DNA of 64,000 bases. It comes from JBBROS01 sp965199595. Its GTDB lineage: Bacteria > Pseudomonadota > Alphaproteobacteria > Acetobacterales > Acetobacteraceae. This document shows positions 1-9,965 of the stretch, in pieces; the first letter of the stretch is position 1; each line of letters begins with the position of its first letter. The stretch covers positions 372,001-436,000 of the forward strand of contig OZ241182.1 in NCBI GenBank assembly GCA_965199595.1, read 5' to 3'. The notes under the pieces were generated by a model. It made no database searches and was not told the DNA's origin. It saw only the letters and a program-made list of their open reading frames with translations. The position numbers were made by a program, and so were the translations under genes.

Positions 1-1301
1 AACCGGCCGTCCACAAAGATCTGGGCCACGTCGGCGCGATTGGCCAGGGCAATCAGGCCGCGGCGCGGGTCCGCCATCGGGTGCATCTGCGGATGCGTCA
101 TGTCCACCACCGTCAGGTCCGCGGTGGCGCCGGGCTCGATGCGGCCCAGGTCAGGGCGGCGGAGGACGTCGGCCGCGGTGGCGGTCACCGCCTCGATCAG
201 CTCGGGCGCGGCCGCGACCGTGGCATCCCCGGCAGCAACCTTGGAGATCATGGAGGCCGCGTTCAGTTCGCCCAGCAGGTCCATGTTGTAGCCGTCCGTC
301 CCCACCACGGTACGCACCCCGTGCCCGGCGAACCGGCCGAACGCCGCCGCCGTGCCGCTGCGGGCGAACACGCGCGGGCAGTTCAGCACCGTGGCCCCGC
401 GTGCTGCCATCAGCCGCAGGTCGTCGTCGGAGCTGGCGATGCAGTGCGCCGCCATCAGGTCCGGCGCCATCAGGCCGAGCCAGTCCAGGTACTCCGCCGG
501 GGTGCGGCCAGCGTGCCGGGCCTGGATGGTGGCGACCTCCTGCTGGCTCTGCGCCAGGTGTGTGGTGATGGGCACCCCCAGCGCGCGTGCCCGGGCGGCG
601 CAGGCGCGCAGCAGGTCCGGGCCACAGGTGTCGGTGGCATGCGGGCTCATGGTCACGCTGACCCGGCCCTCGGCCCGGCCATGCCAGCATGCGTGCAGCG
701 CGTTCCAGGTGTCCAGGTCCGCCTGCCCATCGTCGCCGGCATAGCGCACCGTGCCGTCCGCCTGCGCCTGTGCGTCCGACGTGGAGAACAGGTAGGGCGC
801 ACCGTAGAAGCGGATGCCCAGCTCCGCCGCCGCCTCGAACATCTCCGGGATGCCGTTGCGGAACGGCTCCATCACCGTGGTGGCCCCGCCCCGCAGCAGC
901 TGCAGGATGCCGAGCCGCGCGATATCCAGCCGCTCCGCCGGGGAGAGGATGTCGATGCCACGCCTGGTCAGCGGCAGCAGCACCGTATAGACGATGCTCT
1001 GGTTGTTCTTGCGCCCGTTGCCGTCCTCCGTATGGGTCCGCGCCACCGCCTCGCTGAAGCAGTGGTTGTGCAGGTTCATCAGGCCCGGCAGCACGAACTG
1101 CCCGGGCCGGTCGAACACAGTCTCCGCCCGCGGGCGCATCGGCTGCACCGCGGCGATTCGGCTCTCCTCCAGCAGCACCCAGTGGTCGCGCAGCACGCTC
1201 TGCGTGCCCTGCCGCCGCCCGAGGACGTAGCTGCCGAAGATCGCCGTGGTGGCGGATGCGGGGGCGCCGCTCGCCACCGGGCCACGGTCGAAATGGGGCA
1301 T
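1..1301 (-). CDS. Amidohydrolase (cytosine deaminase / chlorohydrolase-like), 3' end beyond window
   Basis: Metal-dependent amidohydrolase that would hydrolyse a C-N bond of a cyclic or deaminable substrate in the cytosol. About 433 codons are visible, running off the left edge close to the natural end. The metal-binding HxH lies at residues 78-80 in the context LPGLMNLHNH. The last visible part reads GRIEPGATADLTVVD, the usual closing beta-sandwich of this superfamily. The ATG at 1301 follows a GGGAG Shine-Dalgarno about 7 nt upstream. It is the last visible gene of a minus-strand cluster with a racemase, a deacetylase and an amino-acid ABC transporter, which suggests catabolism of a hydantoin- or imide-like compound (inference). 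The exact substrate cannot be read from the sequence. Confidence 0.85.
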   Translation of the reverse strand, partial: MPHFDRGPVASGAPASATTAIFGSYVLGRRQGTQSVLRDHWVLLEESRIAAVQPMRPRAETVFDRPGQFVLPGLMNLHNHCFSEAVARTHTEDGNGRKNNQSIVYTVLLPLTRRGIDILSPAERLDIARLGILQLLRGGATTVMEPFRNGIPEMFEAAAELGIRFYGAPYLFSTSDAQAQADGTVRYAGDDGQADLDTWNALHACWHGRAEGRVSVTMSPHATDTCGPDLLRACAARARALGVPITTHLAQSQQEVATIQARHAGRTPAEYLDWLGLMAPDLMAAHCIASSDDDLRLMAARGATVLNCPRVFARSGTAAAFGRFAGHGVRTVVGTDGYNMDLLGELNAASMISKVAAGDATVAAAPELIEAVTATAADVLRRPDLGRIEPGATADLTVVDMTHPQMHPMADPRRGLIALANRADVAQIFVDGR

Positions 1302-1317
1302 CGAAGGCTCCCTGGGA

Positions 1318-1968
1318 TCAGTCGTTGAGACACAAGGCGACGACCGCCGCCGCGACGGCCTGCTGGGACGGTTCGATCACGGGAACACCCACCGCGTCCT
1401 GGATGGACCTGCGGTGGGCGGCCATGCCGGCGCAACCCAGCACCAGCACGTCCGCCCCGCGCGCCCGCACCAGGGCCAGCCCGGCGTCCACCATCCGGCT
1501 GCGGATCGCGTCGCCTGCCGTGTCGGCCGCGCTGGCGTCGATGGGATGGCTGCCGGCATAGCGCGACTCCAGCCCCATCTGCCGGACATACCGCTGCTGC
1601 CGCTTCACGCTGGCCGGGGACAGCGCGATGATGCCGAACCGCTCGCCCAGCGTCAGCGCGCGCAGGATGCCCCATTCGGCGATGCCCATCACCGGACGCC
1701 CGCCCGCCGCCTCCTTGACCGCGGCCAGGCCCGGGTCGCTGAAGCACGCCAGCACGAAGGCGTCGGCGCCGTCCCGCTCCACCCAGCGCACCAGCGGCAT
1801 CACCACGCTGTCCGCATCCCGCTGCGTGGCGATGCCCGGTGGCCCCTCCGCCAGCCCGGCCACCTCGATCGCCGGGCCGCCCGGCACCCGCAGCCGCTCC
1901 ACCGCCGTGTCGATGGCGGCGGTGACGGCGGCGGACGAGTTCGGGTTGATGACGAGGATGCGCGGCAT
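1318..1968 (-). CDS. Asp/Glu/hydantoin racemase family protein
   Basis: Cofactor-independent racemase of the Asp/Glu/hydantoin family, 216 aa, close to the usual length of about 220-240. The N-terminus MPRILVINPNSS is the family's characteristic first strand and substrate loop. The two catalytic cysteines appear in FVLACFSDPGL (about residue 75) and VLGCAGMA (about residue 178). Its ATG at 1968 overlaps the deacetylase stop by one base (TGATG), so the two are translationally coupled. Family members racemise hydantoins, allantoin or maleate-type compounds; together with the flanking amidohydrolase and PuuE-like deacetylase, a hydantoin- or allantoin-like substrate is plausible. An upstream in-frame ATG at 2103 was rejected because it lies inside the coupled gene. 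Confidence 0.85.
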   Translation of the reverse strand: MPRILVINPNSSAAVTAAIDTAVERLRVPGGPAIEVAGLAEGPPGIATQRDADSVVMPLVRWVERDGADAFVLACFSDPGLAAVKEAAGGRPVMGIAEWGILRALTLGERFGIIALSPASVKRQQRYVRQMGLESRYAGSHPIDASAADTAGDAIRSRMVDAGLALVRARGADVLVLGCAGMAAHRRSIQDAVGVPVIEPSQQAVAAAVVALCLND

Positions 1969-2852
1969 CAGCGCCCGGCGGATTCGTGCTTGATGAAATT
2001 CGCCGAGATCTCCTGCCCCGTGGCAATCCACAGGTCCGGGCAGGACCTGGCATAGGTCAGGAACTCCCGCAGCAGGCGCAGGCGCATCGGGCGGCCGGAG
2101 CATTGCGGGTGCAGCACGGTGGTCACCATGGCGCCCCAGTCCCTGGTCTCGTCCAGTTCGTCCTTCCAGATCGACAGCACGTGCTCCTTCGGGAAGATCG
2201 GACGCGGGCTGAACCGGGCCGACAGGCCGTGCATCCAGTCATCGTAGCTCGCCGTCACCGGCAGCTCGATCGTGCCGGGCGTGCCGTCCGCCAGCACATG
2301 CCGATAGGGGCGCACGTCGTCGCGGAAGGAGCTGGTGTACTGGATGCCGCGCCGCACCAGGCCCACGCGCAGCGCCTCGCTGAACTCGCCGAACGGGGCG
2401 CGGTAGCCGGTCGGCACCACGCCGAGCCTGGACTTCAGCACCGCGAACCCGCGGTCCAGCTCCTCGTCGATGTGGGGGTCGTGCGGGTCGGGCAGCAGGT
2501 GGTGGTAGCCGTGGTGCCCCACCTCGTGCCCGGCGCGCAGGATCGCCTCGCACATGGCGGGGTGGGCGTCCACCGACCAGCCGGTGATGAAGAACGTCGC
2601 CTTCAGGTCCAGCTGGTCCAGCAGCTCCAGCAGCTTCGGCGTGCCCACCCGGGCCTCGAAGCCGCCGAAGCTCATGGTGACCAGGCGTTCGGCATGGGCC
2701 GGGTCCTTGCTGGTCCAGGCGCTCTCGGCATCCACGTCGAAGGACAGGAACATCGCCGAGGTGAACGGCGCGGGCCAGGGGTACTCGGGGGCCGGCAGGG
2801 CCTGGTTGGTGGGGATGAGCGGGATCGCCGCGAGGGCCTTGCTGTCCAGCAT
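1968..2852 (-). CDS. Polysaccharide deacetylase family protein (PuuE-like amidase)
   Basis: NodB-fold carbohydrate-esterase-4 family protein, 294 aa. The metal site is visible as LSFDVDAE (about residues 36-43) and the histidine pair in GHEVGHHGYHH (about residues 108-118); YRAPFGEF is the next conserved motif. Proteins of this size that carry FDVDAE rather than a classical NodB motif and sit beside racemases and amidohydrolases usually act on small cyclic amides (the allantoinase PuuE is the best known), not on polysaccharides. No signal peptide is seen, consistent with a cytosolic amidase. The stop overlaps the racemase start by one base. The substrate is inferred from context only. Confidence 0.8.
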   Translation of the reverse strand: MLDSKALAAIPLIPTNQALPAPEYPWPAPFTSAMFLSFDVDAESAWTSKDPAHAERLVTMSFGGFEARVGTPKLLELLDQLDLKATFFITGWSVDAHPAMCEAILRAGHEVGHHGYHHLLPDPHDPHIDEELDRGFAVLKSRLGVVPTGYRAPFGEFSEALRVGLVRRGIQYTSSFRDDVRPYRHVLADGTPGTIELPVTASYDDWMHGLSARFSPRPIFPKEHVLSIWKDELDETRDWGAMVTTVLHPQCSGRPMRLRLLREFLTYARSCPDLWIATGQEISANFIKHESAGR

Positions 2853-2856
2853 CGTC

Positions 2857-3642
2857 CTATCGTCCTCCGTTGATCGTCGCCTTCTCCACCGCGTTGTCGC
2901 TCAGCTTCCACTTGGCCAGCAGCGCCTTGTAGGTGCCGTCGGCGATCAGCGCGTCCAGCGCCGCCGCCACCTTGCCCTGCAGCTCCTTGTCCTTCACCGG
3001 CAACGCGATGCCGGTCAGCTGCGTGGCGATCGGGCCGCCCAGCGCCATGTAGGCGCGGGGCTCCTGCTCCATCACGTAGGGCAGCGTCTCGTTGCCCTGC
3101 ACTGCGGCGTCGATGCGGCCCTGCTTCAGCTGGGTGCGGGCATCGGCCGAGCCCTCCGTGCCGACGAACCGGATCGGGTTGCCCGGGCAGTGCGCGTCGG
3201 ACCAGGCGGCGATCTCCTTCGGGAAGCTGGTCCGGCGGCTGGCGCCCACGTTCTTGCCGCACAGCGCCGCCATGTCCTTGAACTCCGCCGCGCGGGACTG
3301 CTGCACGAAGAAGGCCGGGCCGCTGCGGAGGTAGTCGACGAAGGTGCTGGCCTCGTGCCGGCTGGCGTAGTCGGTCATGCCGGACATGATGGCGCCGACG
3401 CGCTCGGTGGTCAGCGCCGGAAGCATCTGGTCGAAGCTGGTCTCCTGCCATTTCCAGGTGACGCCGATCTTGCGGCCGATCGCCTCGCCCAGCTCGACGT
3501 CGAAACCGGTGAGGGTGCCGGTCGCCGGGTCCTTGAACTCAAGCGGCGGGTAGTTGGGCACGATGGCGACGGTGAGGTCGGCGGCCAGGGCAGGCACGGT
3601 GGTGATGCAGCACAGCAGGGCTGCGGTCAGGATACGGTTCAT
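2857..3642 (-). CDS. Amino-acid-type ABC transporter substrate-binding protein
   Basis: Periplasmic solute-binding protein (family 3), 261 aa. A Sec signal peptide is clear in residues 1-20 (MNRILTAALLCC...VPALAA), followed by the first strand DLTVAIVPNYPPLEFKD and the GFDVELGEAIGRKIG motif typical of polar amino-acid binders. The ATG at 3642 is preceded by an AAGGAGA Shine-Dalgarno. It lies 22 nt downstream of the ATPase gene and 4 nt upstream of the deacetylase, within one minus-strand operon. A second, broken binding-protein gene sits at the head of the same operon (5364-5772), so this is probably the only functional receptor left. Confidence 0.9.
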   Translation of the reverse strand: MNRILTAALLCCITTVPALAADLTVAIVPNYPPLEFKDPATGTLTGFDVELGEAIGRKIGVTWKWQETSFDQMLPALTTERVGAIMSGMTDYASRHEASTFVDYLRSGPAFFVQQSRAAEFKDMAALCGKNVGASRRTSFPKEIAAWSDAHCPGNPIRFVGTEGSADARTQLKQGRIDAAVQGNETLPYVMEQEPRAYMALGGPIATQLTGIALPVKDKELQGKVAAALDALIADGTYKALLAKWKLSDNAVEKATINGGR

Positions 3643-3664
3643 TCGGAAGTCTCCTTGCAATGTT

Positions 3665-4524
<860 letters not shown>

Positions 4525-4528
<4 letters not shown>

Positions 4529-5367
4529 CGTGCGGTGCCGCGGGCGAAGCGGCGTTCCAGCAGCATCTGCAGCGGCGTCAGCACCGAGACCACCGCCAGG
4601 TACCACAGCCCGGCGACGATCAGCAGCTCGATGACCCGGGAGTTGGCGTAATAGATGTTCTCGGCGCTGTGCAGCACCTCGGGGTACTGGATCACGCTGG
4701 CCAGCGAGGTCGCCTTCACCATGGAGATGAACTCGTTGCCCAGCGGCGGGATCACCACGCGCATCGCCTGCGGCAGGATGATGCGGCGCAGCGCCCGCAG
4801 CCGGCCCATGCCGATGGCCGCTGCCGCCTCGTACTGCCCTGTGTCCACCGACAGCATGCCGGCGCGCATCACCTCGGAGGTGTAGGCGCCCTGGTTGAGG
4901 CCCAGCCCGAGCAGCGCGGCCAGAAAGGGCGTCATCACGTCCACCGCACGGCCGGACCAGATCCCGGGGACGCCGATGGTCGGGAACACCAGCGCCAGGT
5001 TGAACCACAGCAGCAGCTGCAGGATCAGCGGGGTGCCGCGGAACAACCAGGTGTAGCCCGCCGCCACGCCGGACAGCACCGGGTTGGGCGACAGCCGCAT
5101 GACCGCCACGAGGACACCCAGCGCGATGCCCAGCGCCATCGCCAGCACGGCCATGACCACGGTGTTGCGGATCCCTTGCAGGATGACCGGCACCGTCAGG
5201 AACCGGCCGACATAGTCCCACTCGATCTGCCCGTCGCGGAAGGCGCGCCCGAGCAGGGCCAGCACAACCAGGATGGCGGCGGCGGACAGCCAACGGCCCC
5301 AATGCAGCCGCCGGGCCACGGGCAGGCCCGCCAGGTCCGGGAAGCCGGCGGCCAGGTCTTGGCTCAT
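4525..5367 (-). CDS. Amino-acid ABC transporter permease (HisM/GlnP-type)
   Basis: Inner-membrane permease of a polar amino-acid importer, 280 aa. An N-terminal segment (WLSAAAILVVLALLGRAF, about residues 25-42) precedes the BPD transmembrane domain, which begins ILQGIRNTVVMAVLAM. The EAA cytoplasmic loop reads YEAAAAIGMGRLRALRRIILPQA (in short: EAAAAIG, then ILPQA). The ATG at 5367 overlaps the stop of the broken binding-protein gene (ATGA), and its own stop overlaps the ATPase start by 4 nt. No second permease gene is present, so the channel is probably a homodimer. The upstream in-frame ATG at 5421 was rejected because it lies inside the preceding gene. Confidence 0.9.
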
Positions 5368-5772
5368 TGCAGGGCGGCGTTCAGCAGGGGCTTCGCGACT
5401 GCCTCGGCCGAAAGGCCCCACTTCGCCAGGATCGCGGCATAGGTGCCATCCTTCGTCAGCCCGGCCAGCGCCTCTGTCATCGCCGCGGGCAACGGTCCGG
5501 CATCCTTACGGGCACCAGCTGCTCGAACGGCACATCGGTCCAGACGATCGTCACCCCGGCCTCTTGGCCAGCGCGTTCGCGAGATTGATGTCCAGTCCCT
5601 TCAGCTCGTTGGTGGCCGGGTCGTGGAACGCCATGGGGGCATAGGCGGAGTTGATCAACAAGCGGAACGCACCCGCCTGGCGAATGGCCTGCGGCAACTC
5701 GGCGCACCGGGCTGCCGGAGCGGCCGTCATGGCGAGCAGCGTGGCGGCGAGGGCAAGGCGGAACGGCGTCAT
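5364..5772 (-). pseudogene. ABC transporter substrate-binding protein, internally deleted and frameshifted
   Basis: Remnant of a second family-3 periplasmic binding protein. The N-terminus is intact: signal peptide (about residues 1-23, MTPFRLALAATLL...) followed by INSAYAPMAFHDPATNE and LKGLDINLANALAK. After that the frame breaks. A second frame carries AGVTIVWTDVPFEQLVP, which joins directly to KDAGPLPAAMTEAL and the C-terminal helix TKDGTYAAILAKWGLS. Roughly 110-120 residues between the two lobes are missing, so the protein cannot bind ligand. The stop overlaps the permease start, showing that this was the first gene of the operon. Confidence 0.85.
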
Positions 5773-6179
5773 GTGCGTGTCCTTCCGTTCAAGGGTTCGC
5801 ACGCGTGAGGTTAGCCGGGCTCCACCATTCCGGCCTGTCCGGTGATGGACCGGTAACAAACCGGCTGGCGGTGCGCGCCCATGTCGAACATCCTGGACCT
5901 GCCCTGCTGGCCAGGTCCAGGTGGCATTCATGCGGGCTGTGCCTTCTGATTGGGCCCCATCTGGGCCGCTGCGATGCGGACGGTGCTTGGCATGTGGCTG
6001 GCATTCCAGCAGCTGGAGGATCAAACGTCGAGTCGGTCTTCAGTGTCGCCTGGATCAGCGGCAGGCGCCCGGAAGTTCATGCGAGAATCCTAGGCTCAGC
6101 ACTCATTGATCCAGAACAGGACCGTGGCCGCAAGGCAGGTGGCGGACATGCAGGGCGCGATGCCGCGGGTGATGAGGGC

Positions 6180-6424
6180 TTGGCGGAGGCCTGCGAAGAT
6201 GCGGTTGAACACGCCAAGGCGGCTCGATCGCACGAAGCGGCTGTAGAGGGTCTTGTGCGGCCCGTATCCGGGTGGGGCGTCACGCCAGCGCAGCCCGTTG
6301 CGGATGACGTGGAGATACCGCCGACCACGCGCTGGTCGTCGACCCGCGGCACCCCGTGCGAGAGCGGAACGCAGGGCGCGATCCGCCGGTTCTGCACCTT
6401 CGTCAGCCAGAACAGGCCAGCCAT
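6180..6424 (-). pseudogene. IS5-family (IS427-like) transposase remnant
   Basis: Fragment of an IS5-family transposase N-terminus in two frames. One frame reads GLFWLTKVQNRRIAP and SHGVPRVDDQRVVGGI from a possible ATG at 6424; the second reads VIRNGLRWRDAPPGYGPHK and SRLGVFNRIFAGL before homology stops. No catalytic DDE residues remain. The rest of the 5773-6586 stretch shows no convincing gene: no long protein-like frame, tRNA or obvious terminator. Confidence 0.75.
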
Positions 6425-6586
6425 GGCAGCACCTCCGACCGCCATGGAACCAGCCATACGAGCCGAACGTCCTGAAGCAATGACTTGCGCGCCAGGGCCG
6501 CCGCGATGAAGGCTGGGGCGGTGATCGCATCCAAGCGGAACCGGACCGGACAATGCCTCGACCGCCTCGTTCCCGGCCCGAAATGC

Positions 6587-7498
6587 TCAAACTGCGCAGC
6601 GGAACCCGATATGGCTCGTCCCGCTGTCGATGGCCTGCGCCTGGCGGGCGGCTGGGCGGTAGCGGCGGCAGTAGTTGGGGGCACACAGGTGCGAACCGCC
6701 CTTGATGACCCGGCGGGAGATGGCAGACGTGGCCGGCAACGCGGTCTCGCCGGGCCTTCCAGGGGCCGGACCAGGGGGGATGCAACAGGAGCTGGACCGG
6801 CCGTGCCGGGCGGTCCAGGGATTGGCGGTCCATTCCCAGACATTGCCGATCATGTCCAGGAGGCCGTGGCCGTTTGGCGGGAAGGCGTCGACCGGCGTGG
6901 TTTCGTAGCGGTCGGGACCGGGCTCGCCGCGATGAGGGAACGGGCCGGGCCAGGTGTTCGCCTGCCGCCGCTGCTCCGGCATGAACGTGTTGCCCCAGGC
7001 GAACTCGGCCCCATCCAGGCCGCCGCGCGCCGCGTATTCCCATTCGGCCTCGCTCGGCAGACGTTTGCCGGCCCAGGCCGCGTAGGCGTCCGCGTCCGCG
7101 GCGGCGATATGCACCACGGGGTGACGGTCGTGGCGGCAATCCAGCGCCGCCACACCATCCGGCCTGTGCCAGCAGGCACCCTCGACGTAACGCCACCATC
7201 CCTGGCCGGCCGCAAGGCCGTCGGGCGGCGTGAAGACGATGGAGCCCGGGGCCAGAAGCGCCGGGTCGGCCTCTGGATAGAGACGCGGGTCGGGCGGCGT
7301 TTCCGCCACGCTCCGGTACCCCGTCGCCGCCACGAAGGCCGCAAACGCCGCGTTGGTCACCGGATGCGCGTCGATCCGGAACGCCGCGACATCGACGGGC
7401 GTAACCGGGCGCTCCTCGGGATAGTGGTGATCCGAGCCCATGGCGAAGCGTCCCGCTGGAAGCGCCCGCATATCAGATGGTGCCGGTCGAGCCGTCAT
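6587..7498 (-). CDS. Formylglycine-generating enzyme family protein (sulfatase-modifying factor)
   Basis: FGE-sulfatase domain protein, 303 aa, which would oxidise the active-site Cys of a sulfatase to formylglycine. The N-terminal FGE signature GRFAMGSDHHYPEERP appears at about residues 15-30, then RLPSEAEWEYAARGG, GNVWEWTANPW and the C-terminal catalytic region GGSHLC...YCRRYRPAARQ...SHIGFRC. The pair LCxxxYC matches the two redox cysteines of aerobic FGEs. No signal peptide is seen. The ATG at 7498 overlaps the stop of the upstream chimeric gene by one base (TGATG). Its natural client, the neighbouring sulfatase, has lost its modification site, so the enzyme may be orphaned or serve a sulfatase elsewhere. 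Confidence 0.9.
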   Translation of the reverse strand: MTARPAPSDMRALPAGRFAMGSDHHYPEERPVTPVDVAAFRIDAHPVTNAAFAAFVAATGYRSVAETPPDPRLYPEADPALLAPGSIVFTPPDGLAAGQGWWRYVEGACWHRPDGVAALDCRHDRHPVVHIAAADADAYAAWAGKRLPSEAEWEYAARGGLDGAEFAWGNTFMPEQRRQANTWPGPFPHRGEPGPDRYETTPVDAFPPNGHGLLDMIGNVWEWTANPWTARHGRSSSCCIPPGPAPGRPGETALPATSAISRRVIKGGSHLCAPNYCRRYRPAARQAQAIDSGTSHIGFRCAV

Positions 7499-9168
7499 CA
7501 CCGCATGTCGCGCGTCCAGCCGCTCGTGATGAGATCGCTCTCGATCCGCCATCGAAGGATGGCGTCCAGCAGGTCGCGCCGTATCGAAGCGTAGGCAGGG
7601 TCGGGCCAGAGATTCCGCCGCTCCTCCGCGTCGGCCTCGAGATCGAACAGCTGGCCCTCCGTGCTGTCCACGAAGGTGACGAGCTTCCAGTGCCGGTCCC
7701 GGATCATCGTCATGAACGCGGTCTCGGTCAGGATGGCGTCGCGCGCGTGCTCGGCGAACACGTAGCGGCGACCTTCCGCAGAGGTCACGCCAGACAGGAA
7801 CGGCATCAGGGAGCTGGCCTCCATCCAGTCCGGCACGGTGGCGCCGGCGAAGTCTAGCACCGTGGGCCCAAGGTCGAAGAGCGACACCAGGCTGTCCACC
7901 TCCCGCGCCGGGCCGGCCCGGCCGGGCGCCCAGATGATCGCGGGAACCCGGACGCTCTGCTCGTACATCGTCCATTTCTGGCTGTGACCGTGGTCGTTGA
8001 GGCAGTCGCCGTGGTCCGAGGTGAAGATGATCACCGTGTCGTCCAGCACGCCCCGGCGGCGCAGCGCGTCCATCAGCAGCCCCATCTGCGCGTCGATCAT
8101 GGTGACGTTCGCGCAGTAGTGCTCCCGCTGGCGCCGCAGTTGCGCTTCGGTCGGGTGCTCCAGGTGCACGACGGCATCATGGTCCTGCCGCATGACCCCG
8201 GCGAGATAGACCGGCTTGCGGCCAATCCGGTCCGACAGCGCGCCGATCAGCGGCAGGACCGCCACCTCGACCGCGGCGGCGATGACGAAGCCGCTGAGCA
8301 TCAGCTCGCGCGAGACCCCCAGCTGCCGCGACGCGTAGGCGATGCCGAACACGTTGATCACGTTGAACGTCGCGGCATCAGCCAGGCGCGCGCCGGTGGC
8401 CAGCAGCAGGTTGCGCCGGTGGTGCCGGAACAGGTCGACCACAGGGATGGCCTGCCGCTTCCGCCCCTGGACGAAGGCGTCGGCGGCCCGGCGGAACACC
8501 GGGCTCTCCTCGACGTGCGAGCGGATGTAGAGCGCCGGGATCATGAACACGATGCTCAACAGGAACGGGACGCGCCAGCCCCAGGCCATGAACGTCTCAT
8601 TGGACATCATCGCGATCGACAACCCGAAGGCGCCGGTGGAGAGCAGCAGCCCGAACGGGGTCCCCATCTGCGGGAAGGTCCCGATCAGCCCGCGCCACCC
8701 GCGCGGCGCGTGCTCCAGCGCGATGAGTGCGGCCCCGCCCCATTCGCCGCCAATGCCCAGGCCCTGTGCCAGGCGAAGCACCACGAGCAGCGCGGGCGCC
8801 CACACACCGATGCTGTCATAGGTGGGGAGCAGCCCGATCAGGAACGTACCGCCGCCCATCAGCAGCGCCGTGGCGAGCAGCGCGTACTTCCGGCCGATGC
8901 GGTCTCCGATATGGCCGAACAGCACGGCCCCGATCGGCCGGGCGATGAAGCCGATGGCGAAGGTCGCGAAGGCGGCCAGCGTGCCCGCCGCTGGCGAGCT
9001 GTTGGGGAAGAACAACGGCCCGAACACCAGGGCGGCGGCCGTGCCGAACAGGTAGAAGTCATACCATTCCAGCAGCGAGCCCATGAAGCCGGCAAGTGCG
9101 GCCCGGCGCGTGGCCGGGCTCATGGCCTGGGCGAGGCTGACCCGGGGCGGGGCGGACACGGCGCTCAT
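7498..9168 (-). CDS. MFS transporter / sulfatase chimera lacking the sulfatase active site
   Basis: One open frame of 556 aa made of two unrelated parts. Residues 1 to about 327 are a metabolite:H+ symporter-type MFS protein: LLEWYDFYLFG in TM1, GHIGDRIGRKYAL between TM2 and TM3, GIGGEWGGAALIALEHAPRG, then SDRIGRKPVYLAGV. That is about eight of the usual twelve helices. From MRQDHDAVVHLEHP onward the sequence is the C-terminal half of a type I sulfatase, with TVIIFTSDHGDCLNDHGH and KWTMYEQSVRVPAI. The sulfatase N-terminus, including the C/SxPSR formylglycine motif, is absent. The join is in frame and best explained by a deletion between two adjacent genes. Neither half should keep its normal activity. 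The stop overlaps the FGE gene start; the start overlaps the repressor stop (ATGA). Confidence 0.85.
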   Translation of the reverse strand: MSAVSAPPRVSLAQAMSPATRRAALAGFMGSLLEWYDFYLFGTAAALVFGPLFFPNSSPAAGTLAAFATFAIGFIARPIGAVLFGHIGDRIGRKYALLATALLMGGGTFLIGLLPTYDSIGVWAPALLVVLRLAQGLGIGGEWGGAALIALEHAPRGWRGLIGTFPQMGTPFGLLLSTGAFGLSIAMMSNETFMAWGWRVPFLLSIVFMIPALYIRSHVEESPVFRRAADAFVQGRKRQAIPVVDLFRHHRRNLLLATGARLADAATFNVINVFGIAYASRQLGVSRELMLSGFVIAAAVEVAVLPLIGALSDRIGRKPVYLAGVMRQDHDAVVHLEHPTEAQLRRQREHYCANVTMIDAQMGLLMDALRRRGVLDDTVIIFTSDHGDCLNDHGHSQKWTMYEQSVRVPAIIWAPGRAGPAREVDSLVSLFDLGPTVLDFAGATVPDWMEASSLMPFLSGVTSAEGRRYVFAEHARDAILTETAFMTMIRDRHWKLVTFVDSTEGQLFDLEADAEERRNLWPDPAYASIRRDLLDAILRWRIESDLITSGWTRDMR

Positions 9169-9965
9169 GCCGCCGCCTCCGCCAGCCCGTGTGGTTCATC
9201 GCCGGCCAGGATGACCGCCATGCCGTCCCGCCTCATCGCGTCCACCGCCTCCGCGCACATCGTCTGGTCGGTCACCAGCGCATCGATGTCCGTGAGATCC
9301 CCGTATCGGCAGGCCGACACCACGCCGAACTTGGCGGCCTCCGCGAGCAGCACCGTCCGGTCCGCAACCGCCAGGCACCGGCGCTTGACGGCTGCGTCCG
9401 CCAGGTCCGGCGTCGTCAGCCCGGCGCCGCGCGCGAAGGCGAGCGTGCCCACGAATGCCAGATCGACGTGCAGGCCGTCCAGGGCCGACAATGCCCAGTC
9501 GTCGATGGTGGTCAGGCTCGTGCGGCGGATCCGGCCGCCGATCATGACAACGGTCAGGTCCTCGCGCTCGCCAAGGGCATGCGCCACATGGACGCCGTTG
9601 GTGAACACGGTCAGCCCCGGCATCGGCGGCAGCAGCTCCGCCACATAGAGCGAGGTGGAGGCGGATTCGAGGAACAAGGTTCCCTTGGGCGGGATCATGG
9701 CAATCGCCGCCCGGGCGATCAGCGTCTTCTCCCGCACGCGCATCGGATGGCGTTCAGTCATCGTCGGTTCGGGTCCGACGAGGCGAGCGAGGTCGACGGC
9801 ACCGCCATGCACGCGCCGGAGGCGGCCCTCCGCCTCAAGGCTGGCGAGGTCGCGGCGGATCGTCTCTTCGGACAGGCCGAGGTCTGCGGCAAGCGCCATC
9901 ACATGGACACGCCCGAAATCACTCAGCCTTTGAAGGATCAGCTTCTTCCGCTCGACCGCGAACAT
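9165..9965 (-). CDS. DeoR/GlpR-family transcriptional regulator
   Basis: Sugar-phosphate-sensing repressor, 266 aa, usual length for the family. The N-terminal helix-turn-helix is canonical: ERKKLILQRLSDFGRV, then ADLGLSEETIRRDLASLE and GRLRRVHGGAV (about residues 5-60). The DeoRC sensor domain follows, with IPPKGTLFLESASTSLYVAELL and LTVVMIGGRIRRTS. It is the promoter-proximal gene of the minus-strand unit with the MFS/sulfatase chimera and FGE, overlapping the chimera by 4 nt, so it probably controls that unit and itself. The inducer is presumably a phosphorylated sugar from a sulfated carbohydrate (inference). Confidence 0.92.
   Translation of the reverse strand: MFAVERKKLILQRLSDFGRVHVMALAADLGLSEETIRRDLASLEAEGRLRRVHGGAVDLARLVGPEPTMTERHPMRVREKTLIARAAIAMIPPKGTLFLESASTSLYVAELLPPMPGLTVFTNGVHVAHALGEREDLTVVMIGGRIRRTSLTTIDDWALSALDGLHVDLAFVGTLAFARGAGLTTPDLADAAVKRRCLAVADRTVLLAEAAKFGVVSACRYGDLTDIDALVTDQTMCAEAVDAMRRDGMAVILAGDEPHGLAEAAA

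Noticed and set aside
81..1328. Long plus-strand open frame opposite the amidohydrolase
   Set aside because: Arg/His/Gly-rich antisense shadow of a clear minus-strand enzyme; no domain pattern.
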